The position numbers and the translations under genes were made by a program. A DNA stretch of 64,000 nucleotides from JBFWRK01 sp050248955 (GTDB taxonomy: Bacteria > Actinomycetota > Acidimicrobiia > Acidimicrobiales > Ilumatobacteraceae): contig JBFWRK010000003.1 of the NCBI GenBank assembly GCA_050248955.1, positions 324,170-388,169 on the forward strand, read 5' to 3'. The notes under the pieces are model-generated. The model saw only the letters and a list, made by a program, of their open reading frames with translations. It searched no databases and was not told the DNA's origin. Position 1 is the stretch's first letter. The number at the start of each line of letters is the position of its first letter. This document shows positions 50,254-59,120 of the stretch, piece by piece.

Positions 50254-51176
50254 GCCGACGCCGCCGAGAAGATGTCGTCCAGCGAGCGGCGGCGGGTTCC
50301 GAGCCGTCGCAACCGCGCGCCGACTGAGGCGACTGCCGCGCACGCGACGTCGAGCAACTCGTCGTCCGGGAGACCGGTCACGACGAGGACGGTGCCGTCG
50401 CGGCGTACGGAGGCGCCCGAGTGCTCGAGGTGCAACGCGACGCGGTGGATCGAATCGGGCACGTCGTCGATCTCGACGAGTTCGAGCTCCACGCCGCCGG
50501 AGGTGCCGGCGAGCTCGACCATCGAGCCCTGTGCGACCAGCCGGCCGCTGTCGAGCGCCACGACGTGGTCGCAGACACGCTCCACCTCTTCGAGCACGTG
50601 CGACGAGAGCATGACGTCGATGCCGAAGTCGCGGTGGATCTGCACGATGAGGTTGAGCATCTCCTCACGCTGCACGGGGTCGAGCCCGTCGGTCGGTTCG
50701 TCGAGCACGATGAGCCGGGGATCAGCCGCGATCGCCTGGGCGAGCTTCACCCGCTGCCGCTGGCCGGTCGACATCGTGCCGAGGGCGCGGAACCGCTCCT
50801 CGCCGAGGCCGACGAGGTAGAGCGAGTCGCTGGCACGGGTCCGTGCCTCGTCCCGTGGCAGCCCCTTGACCTCGGCGAGATGGCGGACGAAGTCGTACGC
50901 ACGCATGTCGTCCGGCAACACGTTGCGTTCCGGGCCGTAGCCGATCTGGGCTCGGAGCTCCGGTCCGTCGTGCGCGGGGTCGAGACCGAGCACACGGATG
51001 GTCCCTGCGCTCGGTCGCAGGAGGCCGAGGATCATCGAGATGAGCGTGGTCTTGCCCGCTCCGTTCGCTCCGACGAGACCGGTGACGCCGGACGGCACGG
51101 CGAGATCGAGCCCGTCGAGCGCGCGGGTGCTGGGGAACTGCATCACCAGTGACTGGGTCTCGACGATCGTCGGCAC
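50250..51176 (-). CDS. ABC transporter ATP-binding protein
   Basis: A 308-residue ATPase: Walker A GANGAGKTT, signature MSTGQRQRVKLA (an S-T-G-Q variant), Walker B LIVLDEPTDGLD, H-loop SSHVLEEV, and a C-terminal extension. GTG start. First gene of the four-gene ABC cluster (ATPase, permease, ATPase, permease), each coupled to the next. Confidence 0.94.
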   Translation of the reverse strand: MPTIVETQSLVMQFPSTRALDGLDLAVPSGVTGLVGANGAGKTTLISMILGLLRPSAGTIRVLGLDPAHDGPELRAQIGYGPERNVLPDDMRAYDFVRHLAEVKGLPRDEARTRASDSLYLVGLGEERFRALGTMSTGQRQRVKLAQAIAADPRLIVLDEPTDGLDPVQREEMLNLIVQIHRDFGIDVMLSSHVLEEVERVCDHVVALDSGRLVAQGSMVELAGTSGGVELELVEIDDVPDSIHRVALHLEHSGASVRRDGTVLVVTGLPDDELLDVACAAVASVGARLRRLGTRRRSLDDIFSAASA

Positions 51177-51210
51177 AGCTTCAGTGTGTCAGCCGCGGTG
51201 CGTCGACAGG

Positions 51211-52278
51211 TCACTCTCGAGGCTGATCGCCGCCCGCCGGGAGGACGATCTCGTGTTCGTGCTCGTCGACGGGTTCGAGCGGCCAGTGCTCGGCGAGGAG
51301 CTCGAGGCTTCGCACCCGGGCCGAGAGATCGAACGCGACGGCGGTCACCATCAGCTCGTTCGCGGCGGTGCGCACCGCGAGGTCGCGCAACCGCGTGACG
51401 ACATCGGTGACCTCGCCGACGATCCGGTTCGTGGGCAACCGCTGCGCCTCCGGGAGATCGGGATGTGCTGCCGCGGCGGCCGCCGACGGCAGCGGCGTGA
51501 AGCGGCCGGTGCGTCGTCCGAGCGCCGTGAGCCGGCTCGACATCCCGTGCCACTCCGCCTCGTCGGCCGTCGACGCGGCGAACACGTTCGCGGTGACGAT
51601 CATGTAGGGCGCGTCCAGCACCGGCGACGGCTCGAAGTGCTGCTGGTAGAGCTCGACGGCCTGCAACGTCCCGCCCATGTCGAAGTGATGAGCGAACGCG
51701 AACGGCAGGCCGAGGTAGCCCGCGAGCTGCGCGCTGTAACCGCTCGATCCGAGCAGGTAGATGTCCGGCGAACTGGTTGCCACGGGTGTGGCGTCGAACC
51801 TCGTCCACAGGCCCTCGGTGGCGCGCACGTCGCCGAGCAACCCCATGAGGTCGATGAGGTGACGCGGGAAGTCCTCGGCGCCGAGTGCATCGGGTGAGCG
51901 ACGCAGCGCTGCTGCGGTCGACTGATCGGTGCCCGGCGCCCGGCCGATCCCGAGATCGATGCGGCCTGGATGGAGCGCCTCGAGCATGGCGAACTGCTCG
52001 GCGACCACGAGTGGTGCGTGGTTCGGCAACATCACGCCGCCCGAACCCACCCGGATGCGTGCCGTGCGCGCGGCCAAGTGGGCGATCAGCACGGGCGGCG
52101 CCGTGCAGGCCACGCTCGGCATGTTGTGGTGCTCTGCGACCCAGAACCGCCGGTAGCCGAGATCGTCGGCCCGCTGGGCGAGCACCGTCGTCGCCTGCAG
52201 GGCGTCGGCGCTCGAGCCGCCTTCGTTGAGGATCGAGAGGTCGAGGACCGAGAGCGGAACGGGTCCGGGTGCACTCAT
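51211..52278 (-). CDS. LLM-class flavin-dependent oxidoreductase
   Basis: A 355-residue luciferase-like TIM-barrel enzyme: PLSVLDLSILNEGGSSADAL at the start, VAEHHNMPSVACTAPPVLIA, GSGGVMLPNHAPLVVAEQF and DLGIGRAPGTDQSTA are hallmark segments of the MsnO8-like LLM group. Binds FMN or F420; the cofactor cannot be read from sequence alone. Same strand as the neighbouring flavoprotein (44 bp gap). Confidence 0.92.
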   Translation of the reverse strand: MSAPGPVPLSVLDLSILNEGGSSADALQATTVLAQRADDLGYRRFWVAEHHNMPSVACTAPPVLIAHLAARTARIRVGSGGVMLPNHAPLVVAEQFAMLEALHPGRIDLGIGRAPGTDQSTAAALRRSPDALGAEDFPRHLIDLMGLLGDVRATEGLWTRFDATPVATSSPDIYLLGSSGYSAQLAGYLGLPFAFAHHFDMGGTLQAVELYQQHFEPSPVLDAPYMIVTANVFAASTADEAEWHGMSSRLTALGRRTGRFTPLPSAAAAAAHPDLPEAQRLPTNRIVGEVTDVVTRLRDLAVRTAANELMVTAVAFDLSARVRSLELLAEHWPLEPVDEHEHEIVLPAGGDQPRE

Positions 52279-52322
52279 GCTTCAACGGTACGGCGGATCG
52301 GCGCACTCCGGCAGCTGTCGGA

Positions 52323-53552
52323 TCAGGCTTGTTCGGACCACCACGCGAGGACGCCGTTCGCAGCCGCGACGGCGGTGCTGAACGTCGCTTGCAGGAGGTA
52401 CCCGCCCGTCGGCGCCTCCCAGTCGAGCATCTCGCCGACGACGAAGACGCCTGGCCGAGCGCGCAGCATGAACCGCTCGTCGACACCGGACAGCGCGACA
52501 CCTCCCGCGGTCGAGATCGCCCGTGCCAAGGGCTGCGCCGCGACGAGTCGCACGGGGACGTCCTTGATCAGCGCGGCGAGACGTTCGGGCTCGGTCGGCA
52601 ACGCGCCGTCGCAGGCCTCGCGCAGCATCGCCACCGCGACGGGCGGGAGACCGGTGGCTCGGCGGACGAACGTCGCGGCCGAATCGCTCGGCCGCCTGCG
52701 GTGGAGTCGGCGCTCGAGCTCGGCGACCGTGAGGTCGGGATGGAGGTCGACGCTCACGACGGCGGTCCCGTGCTCTTCGATCGCGTCGCGCAGCACGGCC
52801 GACAACGCGTAGACGACCCCACCCTCGATGCCGTGCCGCGTGATCACGGCCTCGCCCCGGACCGACACATGGTCGAACGAGAGACGCACGTTCTTGAGCG
52901 GCTCGCCGGCGAAGCGCTCGCGGAACGCGTCGCTCCACGCCGCGGTGAACCCGCAGTTCGCAGCGCGCAGCGGGGTGACCGGCACGCCGGCGTCCGACAG
53001 TGGTGCGACCCACGCGCCGTCGGCCCCGACCCGCGGCCAGCTCGCACCGCCGAGCGCGAGCACGGTCGCGTCTGGACGCACCGTCAGGTCCTGGCCCATG
53101 GGATCCGTGAAGCGCAGCGCACCGCTCGCATCCCAGCCCTGCCATGTATGGCGCAGCAGGATCGACACGCCGAGCTGATGCAGGCGTGCGAGCCAGGCCC
53201 TCAACAGTGGTGTTGCTCTGAATGCCTCCGGGAACACCCGACCGCTCGACCCGACGAAGGTCTGCTGCCCCAGTGCCGCCGACCACGCCCGCAACGAGGT
53301 GGGTGGGAAGGCGCGCAGCGCCGGCTCCAGCCGCTCACGCGCGGTGCCGTAGCGGTCGAGCAGGCGGTCGAGCGGTTCGGAGTGCGTGAGGTTCAACCCG
53401 CCGCGACCGGCCAGCAGCAGCTTGCGCCCCACGGACGGCATCCGCTCGTACACCGTGACCGTCGCCCCCGCTCGAGCGAGGACCTCGGCCGCCATGAGCC
53501 CGCCCGGACCACCGCCCACGATGGCGACGTCCCGGTGTCGCGGAGGGCTCAT
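52323..53552 (-). CDS. NAD(P)/FAD-dependent oxidoreductase (HI0933/BaiN-like)
   Basis: A 409-residue flavoprotein: the FAD-binding motif AIVGGGPGGLMAAEVLARAG at the N-terminus, GRGGLNLTHSEP, VLALGGASWPRVGADGA and the C-terminal GEMLDWEAPTGGYLLQ, the signature of the HI0933/TIGR03862 family. Function of the family is uncertain. It lies directly after apbE in the same direction (33 bp), so it may belong to the flavin electron-transfer group. Confidence 0.9.
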   Translation of the reverse strand: MSPPRHRDVAIVGGGPGGLMAAEVLARAGATVTVYERMPSVGRKLLLAGRGGLNLTHSEPLDRLLDRYGTARERLEPALRAFPPTSLRAWSAALGQQTFVGSSGRVFPEAFRATPLLRAWLARLHQLGVSILLRHTWQGWDASGALRFTDPMGQDLTVRPDATVLALGGASWPRVGADGAWVAPLSDAGVPVTPLRAANCGFTAAWSDAFRERFAGEPLKNVRLSFDHVSVRGEAVITRHGIEGGVVYALSAVLRDAIEEHGTAVVSVDLHPDLTVAELERRLHRRRPSDSAATFVRRATGLPPVAVAMLREACDGALPTEPERLAALIKDVPVRLVAAQPLARAISTAGGVALSGVDERFMLRARPGVFVVGEMLDWEAPTGGYLLQATFSTAVAAANGVLAWWSEQA

Positions 53553-53585
53553 CGTCCGAAGGCTACGGACCGAGCGGCCGGGCGT

Positions 53586-54365
53586 TCAGCGGTAGCGGTC
53601 GAGCACGGGTGTGGAGAGCGTCTCGCCGTCGTGGGTGATCACGAGCCCGCCGTAGTCCGGATGCTTCGTGTGGAGCCACGTGAGGCCGTCGATCCCCATC
53701 ACGAACACCGCTGTCGCGTAGGCATCGGCAAAGGTCAGATCGGGTCCGACGATCGTGACACTGGCGACCTCGGCCGTCGCCTCGCCCGTCGCGGGATCGA
53801 TGATGTGGGCGCCGCGCTCGTACGTCGCCGACGTCGCCACGGCGAGCCGACCGGAGGCACGCAGCACCGCGGCGCTGAGATCCGCGTGCTCGGGGTGGCG
53901 GACGCCGATGCGCCACGGTTCGCCTGGTCGCGGCTCACCGCGCACGGCGACGTCGCCGCCGGCGTTGATGCACAGGTTCCTCGCGCCACGGGCGACGAGC
54001 AGTTCGGCGGCGTGCTCGATCGACCAGCCCTTCACGACGCCGGACGGGTCGAGCATGCTGCCGTTCGGTGCCGGCACGGCCAGCGCGTCGAACGCACCGC
54101 CGGTGTCCTCCTGCAGCGCCTCGCACAGCAGGAGCACCTCGCAGATCTCGTCGCTCACGTCGTCGAGCGTGAGCTCGCCGAGGCCGAGGCGGCTGATCGG
54201 GCTGTCGATCCGGTACGTGCTGAACGTCTCGTCCACGTGGTGCAGCCAGGCGACGATCTCGTCGATCGCGCCGGCGTCGATGTGGTCGCGCACGTCGATC
54301 GAGACCGCCATGCCCATCACGTGCTCGACGTGATGGAGGCCGGAGAAGGTCGTCATCCCGGTCAC
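53586..54365 (-). CDS. apbE: FAD:protein FMN transferase (ApbE)
   Basis: A 259-residue ApbE protein: ETFSTYRIDSPISRL, EDTGGAFDALA, GVVKGWSIEHAAELL, INAGGDVAVRG and the metal-binding ATYERGAHIIDPATGE and TFADAYATAVFVMG. It attaches FMN through a phosphoester to Thr of target proteins. No signal peptide is seen, so it is cytosolic or leaderless, shorter than Gram-negative versions. The ATG overlaps the stop of the FMN-binding target gene (ATGA), fitting an enzyme-substrate pair. Confidence 0.95.
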   Translation of the reverse strand: MTGMTTFSGLHHVEHVMGMAVSIDVRDHIDAGAIDEIVAWLHHVDETFSTYRIDSPISRLGLGELTLDDVSDEICEVLLLCEALQEDTGGAFDALAVPAPNGSMLDPSGVVKGWSIEHAAELLVARGARNLCINAGGDVAVRGEPRPGEPWRIGVRHPEHADLSAAVLRASGRLAVATSATYERGAHIIDPATGEATAEVASVTIVGPDLTFADAYATAVFVMGIDGLTWLHTKHPDYGGLVITHDGETLSTPVLDRYR

Positions 54366-55108
54366 CCGACCGCCTGGGCGCGGGCGGTGTCCAGCGCCGA
54401 TTGGAGCGACTGCGCGTAGCCGATGCTCGTGTAGGTCGCACCCGACACGGTGTCGATGTCCGCGCTCTGCGCCGTCAGCGTTTCCTGGCGCAGGATCGGG
54501 GTCGCGTAGTCGTTGATCTGGACGCTCTTGCGCTCACTGTCCGGCGACTGCAGGGTGGTCACATCGGTGATCTCGCCGTTCGACACCGTCACCTGGACCT
54601 GCACCGGGCCCCACCGGTTCGTGGCCGTCTCACCGACGAACGTGCCATCGGCGAGTCCGGTCGATCCGGTGCCGGTGGTCGCGATCGTCGTGGCTGCCGC
54701 GCTCGCGCTCGCCGATCCGAGGCCGGACGATCCTGCTGCGGCAGCGGCCGGCGCTGCGATCGTGGACGCGGTCGTCGGTGTCGCGTCAGTCGCCGTCGCG
54801 CTGTTGGTCGGTACGCCACCAGCGCTCACCGGCGAACTGCCGTCCACGTAGGCGAAGTACGCGCTGAGCCCGCCCGTCGTCACGACGCTGACCGCGAGCG
54901 CCGCGGCTCGGCTGCCCTTCGCCGCGTGGCGGCGCTTCTTCCGACCTGGTGCCGCCCCGGTCCGGACTGTGGCCGGCGGTGTCCGCCCGCCGGGCGGGGG
55001 TGGCGGGGTGGGCGTGCGTCGAGCTGCGAGCCGGGCGAGCCGCTCGTCGACCAGGGGATCACCCCAGACGGCCGGTCCGCCGGTTCGATCGTGGAGAGCG
55101 TGTGCCAT
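54362..55108 (-). CDS. FMN-binding domain protein, predicted ApbE target
   Basis: A 248-residue membrane-anchored protein: proline-rich cytosolic head, one membrane helix near 65-85, an Ala/Ser/Thr-rich linker of about 70 residues, then an FMN-binding domain (about 150-248) with DTVSGATYTSIGYAQSL; the threonine of SGATYT is the expected FMN attachment site. Directly before apbE. Such proteins relay electrons on the outer face of the membrane. Confidence 0.92.
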   Translation of the reverse strand: MAHALHDRTGGPAVWGDPLVDERLARLAARRTPTPPPPPGGRTPPATVRTGAAPGRKKRRHAAKGSRAAALAVSVVTTGGLSAYFAYVDGSSPVSAGGVPTNSATATDATPTTASTIAAPAAAAAGSSGLGSASASAAATTIATTGTGSTGLADGTFVGETATNRWGPVQVQVTVSNGEITDVTTLQSPDSERKSVQINDYATPILRQETLTAQSADIDTVSGATYTSIGYAQSLQSALDTARAQAVG

Positions 55109-55163
55109 GGAGACAGTAAGCCCGACCAGGGTAAGAGGCGATCAAGCCATCCCTGAGAACAAC

Positions 55164-55715
55164 CTAAGTGTCCAGCGGGCGTGCCCGGTTGCTGGACACG
55201 AGCCCGAAGAGGCGGATCGCGGCGGGGTACACCGCAGCGCCGGCGAGGACGACGAGGAGCGCTCTGAACCCGAACGCCGTGGCGTCCGAGCCGGTCTGGT
55301 AGCCGTGGATGCCGGCGAACAGGGTCGCCGGCACCGACAGCAGGTGGATCGCCCGCCAGACCGGCCGCTTGAAGCGGCGCTTCGGCCACGACGTGAACAC
55401 CACGGCGGCGAGCAGATAGAGCGCGACGACGCCCCAGGTGATCGCAGCCGTCTGCGTCGTCGCCGAGTTCGGCACGAGGATGTCCACGAGTCCGAGCGCG
55501 AGGTCGCTGTCAGCGAACACGGCGAGCAGATGGACACCCGTGAACACCAGGGCCAACCCGCCGAGCCAGTTGTGCAGGTCGAGCCACCACGCCGGGCGGA
55601 GACGGTTGCCGGTCTCGCGGGCCGAGAAGAGGAACCCCCAGGCGAGCGCGGCGGCCATCAACACCGTCGCGACGATCCCGGAGGCTCGGGTGAGATACCA
55701 CAGCCAGTCGTTCAT
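55164..55715 (-). CDS. Ferric-reductase-like heme-b membrane protein
   Basis: A 183-residue protein with five or six membrane helices; conserved heme-ligand candidates are in LHNWLGGLAL, TGVHLLAVF, AIHLLSVPAT and AGIHGYQTG. It fits the ferric reductase/MsrQ-like transmembrane superfamily. It would pass electrons from the cytosol across the membrane to the FMN-binding protein encoded next (55 bp away). ATG at 55715 overlaps the kinase stop. Confidence 0.88.
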   Translation of the reverse strand: MNDWLWYLTRASGIVATVLMAAALAWGFLFSARETGNRLRPAWWLDLHNWLGGLALVFTGVHLLAVFADSDLALGLVDILVPNSATTQTAAITWGVVALYLLAAVVFTSWPKRRFKRPVWRAIHLLSVPATLFAGIHGYQTGSDATAFGFRALLVVLAGAAVYPAAIRLFGLVSSNRARPLDT

Positions 55716-57166
55716 CGGATCGCTCCTCGAGTCGTTCCGGCGGGTTCGACGCCCTCGATCGGCGGCAACGTCACGTGGACCCGCGTTCCACCGGTCGCTC
55801 CGCTCTCGACGGTGACCCGCCCGCCGTGCGTGTCGACGACCTGGCGGACGATCGCCAGGCCCAAGCCGGAGCCGGGGGTCGACCTCGACGTCGGCGCTCG
55901 CCAGAACCGGTCGAACACGTGCGGGAGATCTCCCTCGTCGATGCCGGGGCCGGCGTCGGTGACGGTGATCTCGGCGCCCTGCAGCGTGACCGCGACCGTG
56001 GCACCTGGCGGCGACCACTTGACCGCGTTGTCCAAGATGTTCAGCACCGCCCGTTCGAGCATCGCTGCCGTCCCGCGCACGGAGGCCGGCTCGTCGATGG
56101 TCGTGACGAGGTTGACCGGGCCTGCTCGCCGCTGGGCACGGCGCACGGCCGCCGTCACCACGGCATCGAGCGCGACGGGTTCGTCATCGATCTCCGACGG
56201 GTCACCGTCGCCACGCGCGAGCGCGTCGAGGTCGCCGACGAGCGTCGAGAACTCCTCCATCTGGCTCCGCAGGTCAGCGAGCAGGTCGGCGCGATCGGCG
56301 GCGTCGAGCTGGCGCTCGTTCGTCAGCATCTCGATGTTGGTGCGCAGGCTCGTCAGGGGCGTTCGCAGCTCGTGGGCAGCGTCGTCGATGAGACGCCGCT
56401 CGTGGTCGCGCGCCGCTGCGAGCGATGCGAGCATCGTGTTGATGCTGTGGCCGAGCTGCGCGAGCTCGGTACCGCCGGTCTCGGGGACGGGCAGCGTTGC
56501 ATCCTGCGTCGCGGCGACGTCCTTTGCTGCCGCGCTGAGCTCGGCGACAGGTGCGAGCGCTCGCCGGGACAGCACCAGTCCGAGCAGCCCGGCGATCACG
56601 ATGCCGGAGACGGCGAGGAGCGTGAAACCGATCGTCAACCCGTGCAGCGTCTCGTCGACGTCGGTGATCGGGCGGGCGACCTGGACGGCGTAGCCACCGG
56701 GCGACGATGTCGTCACCATCCGGAAGTGCCGGCCGGCGATCGTCGCGTCGCGGAACCGCTCGGACCGCACGCCGGTGGCGACCTCGATGTCGCCCTCGTC
56801 GATCGGCAGCGCGGTGACGTACCGGGGAAGGTACCGGACCGTGCCGGAGGCATCGATCACCTGGAACGTCGCGATGCCGCCCTCGAGCGGCTGCTCGTCG
56901 CCGTCGCCGTCGCCGCCGGCGAGCGGGTCGGGTGGCAGCGGTCGGTCACCCTCGTCGCCGCCGGACCCGCTGGTCTCGCCGGCTTCGCTCCCTTCGTGCT
57001 GAACGAGCTCCAGCGCGCGCACGCCTGCGGCCTGCTCGCTGAGCGCGTGGTCGATCTCCGATCGCAGTTCGTGGCGGGCGAAGCCCACGCCGAGCACGGC
57101 CACCCCGAGGATCGCGAGCGCGGCGGCGACCGTCGCCGCGAGGGTGAGCCGGATGCGCAGCGTCAT
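55712..57166 (-). CDS. Sensor histidine kinase (MprB/TcrY-like)
   Basis: A 484-residue kinase: membrane helix at about 7-28, outside domain to about 180 containing an acidic Gly/Asp-rich loop, second helix about 185-205, HAMP, H box DDAAHELRTPLTSL, N box NILDNAVKWSPP, G1 DAGPGIDEGD, G2 GSGLGLAIV. ATG overlaps the regulator's stop. Forms a classic OmpR-type two-component pair with the next gene. Confidence 0.95.
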   Translation of the reverse strand: MTLRIRLTLAATVAAALAILGVAVLGVGFARHELRSEIDHALSEQAAGVRALELVQHEGSEAGETSGSGGDEGDRPLPPDPLAGGDGDGDEQPLEGGIATFQVIDASGTVRYLPRYVTALPIDEGDIEVATGVRSERFRDATIAGRHFRMVTTSSPGGYAVQVARPITDVDETLHGLTIGFTLLAVSGIVIAGLLGLVLSRRALAPVAELSAAAKDVAATQDATLPVPETGGTELAQLGHSINTMLASLAAARDHERRLIDDAAHELRTPLTSLRTNIEMLTNERQLDAADRADLLADLRSQMEEFSTLVGDLDALARGDGDPSEIDDEPVALDAVVTAAVRRAQRRAGPVNLVTTIDEPASVRGTAAMLERAVLNILDNAVKWSPPGATVAVTLQGAEITVTDAGPGIDEGDLPHVFDRFWRAPTSRSTPGSGLGLAIVRQVVDTHGGRVTVESGATGGTRVHVTLPPIEGVEPAGTTRGAIR

Positions 57167-57849
57167 GCCGGCTCGCGCAGCACGTAGCCCACACCGCGGA
57201 CGGTGTGGATGAGCCGCGGCGCGCCGTCCGGCTCGGTCTTCCGCCGGAGGTAGCCGATGTACACCTCGAGCGAGTTCGAGTTGGCGCCGAAGTCGTAGCC
57301 CCACACGCGCTCGAAGATCACCTCGCGGGTCATCACCTGCCGGGGGTGGCGCAGGAAGAGCTCGAGCAGCGAGAACTCCGTACGGGTCAGCTGGATCGGG
57401 TGATCGCCGCGCGCCACGTCGCGGGTGATCGGGTCGAGCGAGAGGTCGAGGAACGTGAGCGTCGCTGCCTCGCCCGCCGTCGACGTCGTCGTGTGACGGC
57501 GGAGCAGTGCCCGCAAGCGAGCGAAGAGCTCCTCGAGCGCGAACGGCTTCAGGAGGTAGTCGTCGGCGCCGGCGTCGAGCCCGGCAACTCGGTCGGAGAC
57601 ACCGGAGCGGGCGGTCAGCATGAGCACCGGCACGGCGTCACCCTTCGCCCTGATCAGCCTGCACGTCTCCAGCCCGTCGAGTCCCGGCATGCCGACATCG
57701 AGGATCACGGCGTCGATCGTCGTCTGGGCGAGCAGGCCGAGCGCATCACCGCCTGACCCGGCGAGCTCGACGGTGTAGCCCTCCGAGCGCAGCGCGCGGG
57801 AGAGTGCGTCTCGCACCGGCTTCTCGTCGTCGACGACCAGCACTCGCAT
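57163..57849 (-). CDS. OmpR-family response regulator (MprA-like)
   Basis: A 228-residue regulator: receiver with VLVVDDEKPVRDAL, phospho-acceptor Asp in VILDVGMPGLDG, TARSGVSDRVAGLDAGADDYL and Lys in LLKPFALEEL; winged-helix domain with LTRTEFSLLELFLRHP and SLEVYIGYLRRKTE. ATG at 57849; GTG two codons earlier is possible. First gene of the run that continues into the heme-b and FMN proteins, so probably their regulator. Confidence 0.95.
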   Translation of the reverse strand: MRVLVVDDEKPVRDALSRALRSEGYTVELAGSGGDALGLLAQTTIDAVILDVGMPGLDGLETCRLIRAKGDAVPVLMLTARSGVSDRVAGLDAGADDYLLKPFALEELFARLRALLRRHTTTSTAGEAATLTFLDLSLDPITRDVARGDHPIQLTRTEFSLLELFLRHPRQVMTREVIFERVWGYDFGANSNSLEVYIGYLRRKTEPDGAPRLIHTVRGVGYVLREPA

Positions 57850-57951
57850 GCACACAGCCTTCCAGGCCAGGACGGTGACGTCGTAGGGTCCGATCCGCCG
57901 GCGGCGGACGTCGACATCGAAGCGGCGACGTCTGAGCCGTGGTCGTGAACG

Positions 57952-57968
57952 AGCTGAACTTCAGCTGA
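57952..57968 (-). promoter_or_regulatory. Direct-repeat operator candidate for the OmpR-type regulator
   Basis: AGCTGA occurs at 57952-57957 and 57963-57968, 11 bp apart (one helical turn), the usual arrangement for OmpR-family sites; the stretch 57952-57966 is also the palindrome AGCTGAA-C-TTCAGCT. It lies about 105 bp before the regulator start and just after the selD stop. Confidence 0.4.
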
Positions 57969-57971
57969 GAA

Positions 57972-59066
57972 TCACCGCACGAGCAGCGTTGCCGGCGCCT
58001 CGCCCTGACCCGATGGGCGCTCGACCAGCTCACCGATCACTGCGGCCTGCAGCCCGGCGTCGGTGGTCATCGAGATCGCGTCCCCCGCCCTGTCGGCGGG
58101 GCAGGCGAAGACCAACCCGCCGGAGGTCTGCGGATCGGCGAGGAGGTGCAGCACGTCGGCACCGAAGCCGCCGGAGTCCAGCGACGGCATGACCCAGTCG
58201 AGGTTCCGCAAGGTCCCGCCGGGCACCGTGCCGGCGGCGAGCAGCCCACGAACGCCCGGCAGCGTCGGCACGCGCTCGTGCTCGATCACGGCCCGCACTC
58301 CGGAGGCCAGGGCGAGCTTGTGCAGGTGTCCGAGGAGTCCGAACCCGGTGACATCGGTGCCGCACTGCGCGCCGACGCTCAGCGCGATCCGCGCCCCGTC
58401 GTCGTTCAATCGCGTCATCGAGGCGACCGCCGCGTCGAGGTAGCCGGCGAGCGGCGCGCCGGGCTCCGCCTCGGCGGCCGTCGCCCGCTTGAGCGCGGTC
58501 GACACGAGTCCTGTGCCGATCGGCTTGGTGAGGACGAGCACGTCGCCGGCGCGTCCCTTCGCGTTCGTCATGATGCGATCGGGGTCGACCTCGCCGACGA
58601 CAGCCTGTCCGTAGTGCGGCTCGGGCGCGTCGATGGTGTGCCCACCGGCGACGACCCAGCCGCCGGATGCTGCCATCTCCGCCCCGCCGGCGAGCACCTC
58701 GCCGAGGAGCTCGAGGTCGATCTCGGCGGGCCAGCTGACGAGGTTGAGCGCGAACAGCGGCGTACCGCCCATGGCGTAGACGTCGGATGCGGCGTTGGCC
58801 GCTGCGATGCGACCCCAGGTCCGCGCGTCGTCGACGATCGGCGCGAAGAAGTCGCACGTCGCGACGAGCGCTCGACCGTCAGGACGGCGCCACACGAGCG
58901 CGTCGTCGCCGTGTTCGACCCCGACGATGAGGTTCGCGTGCTCGACGACGGGGACGTGGCGCATCACCTGCGCGAGCGCGGATGGCCCGAGCTTGCAGGC
59001 GCATCCCGCGCCGTGGCTGAACGAGGTCAGCCTGACGGCGGCGCCGACTCCAGTGCTCACGATCAT
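57972..59066 (-). CDS. selD: Selenide, water dikinase
   Basis: A 364-residue SelD, which makes selenophosphate from selenide and ATP. Catalytic segment SHGAGCACKLGP with Cys22 and Lys25 (canonical form has GCGCK; the Gly is Ala here), then VATCDFFAPIVDDARTWGRI, AAANAASDVYAMGG, and GTDVTGFGLLGHLHK. No selA, selB, selenocysteine tRNA or selenouridine synthase in the window. ATG 59066 chosen; GTG 59060 is possible. Confidence 0.95.
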   Translation of the reverse strand: MIVSTGVGAAVRLTSFSHGAGCACKLGPSALAQVMRHVPVVEHANLIVGVEHGDDALVWRRPDGRALVATCDFFAPIVDDARTWGRIAAANAASDVYAMGGTPLFALNLVSWPAEIDLELLGEVLAGGAEMAASGGWVVAGGHTIDAPEPHYGQAVVGEVDPDRIMTNAKGRAGDVLVLTKPIGTGLVSTALKRATAAEAEPGAPLAGYLDAAVASMTRLNDDGARIALSVGAQCGTDVTGFGLLGHLHKLALASGVRAVIEHERVPTLPGVRGLLAAGTVPGGTLRNLDWVMPSLDSGGFGADVLHLLADPQTSGGLVFACPADRAGDAISMTTDAGLQAAVIGELVERPSGQGEAPATLLVR

Positions 59067-59120
59067 GGTCGGCACGCTACGGCGCTTCCGTGTTCCGTCC
59101 GAACCTGCTACGAACACCCC

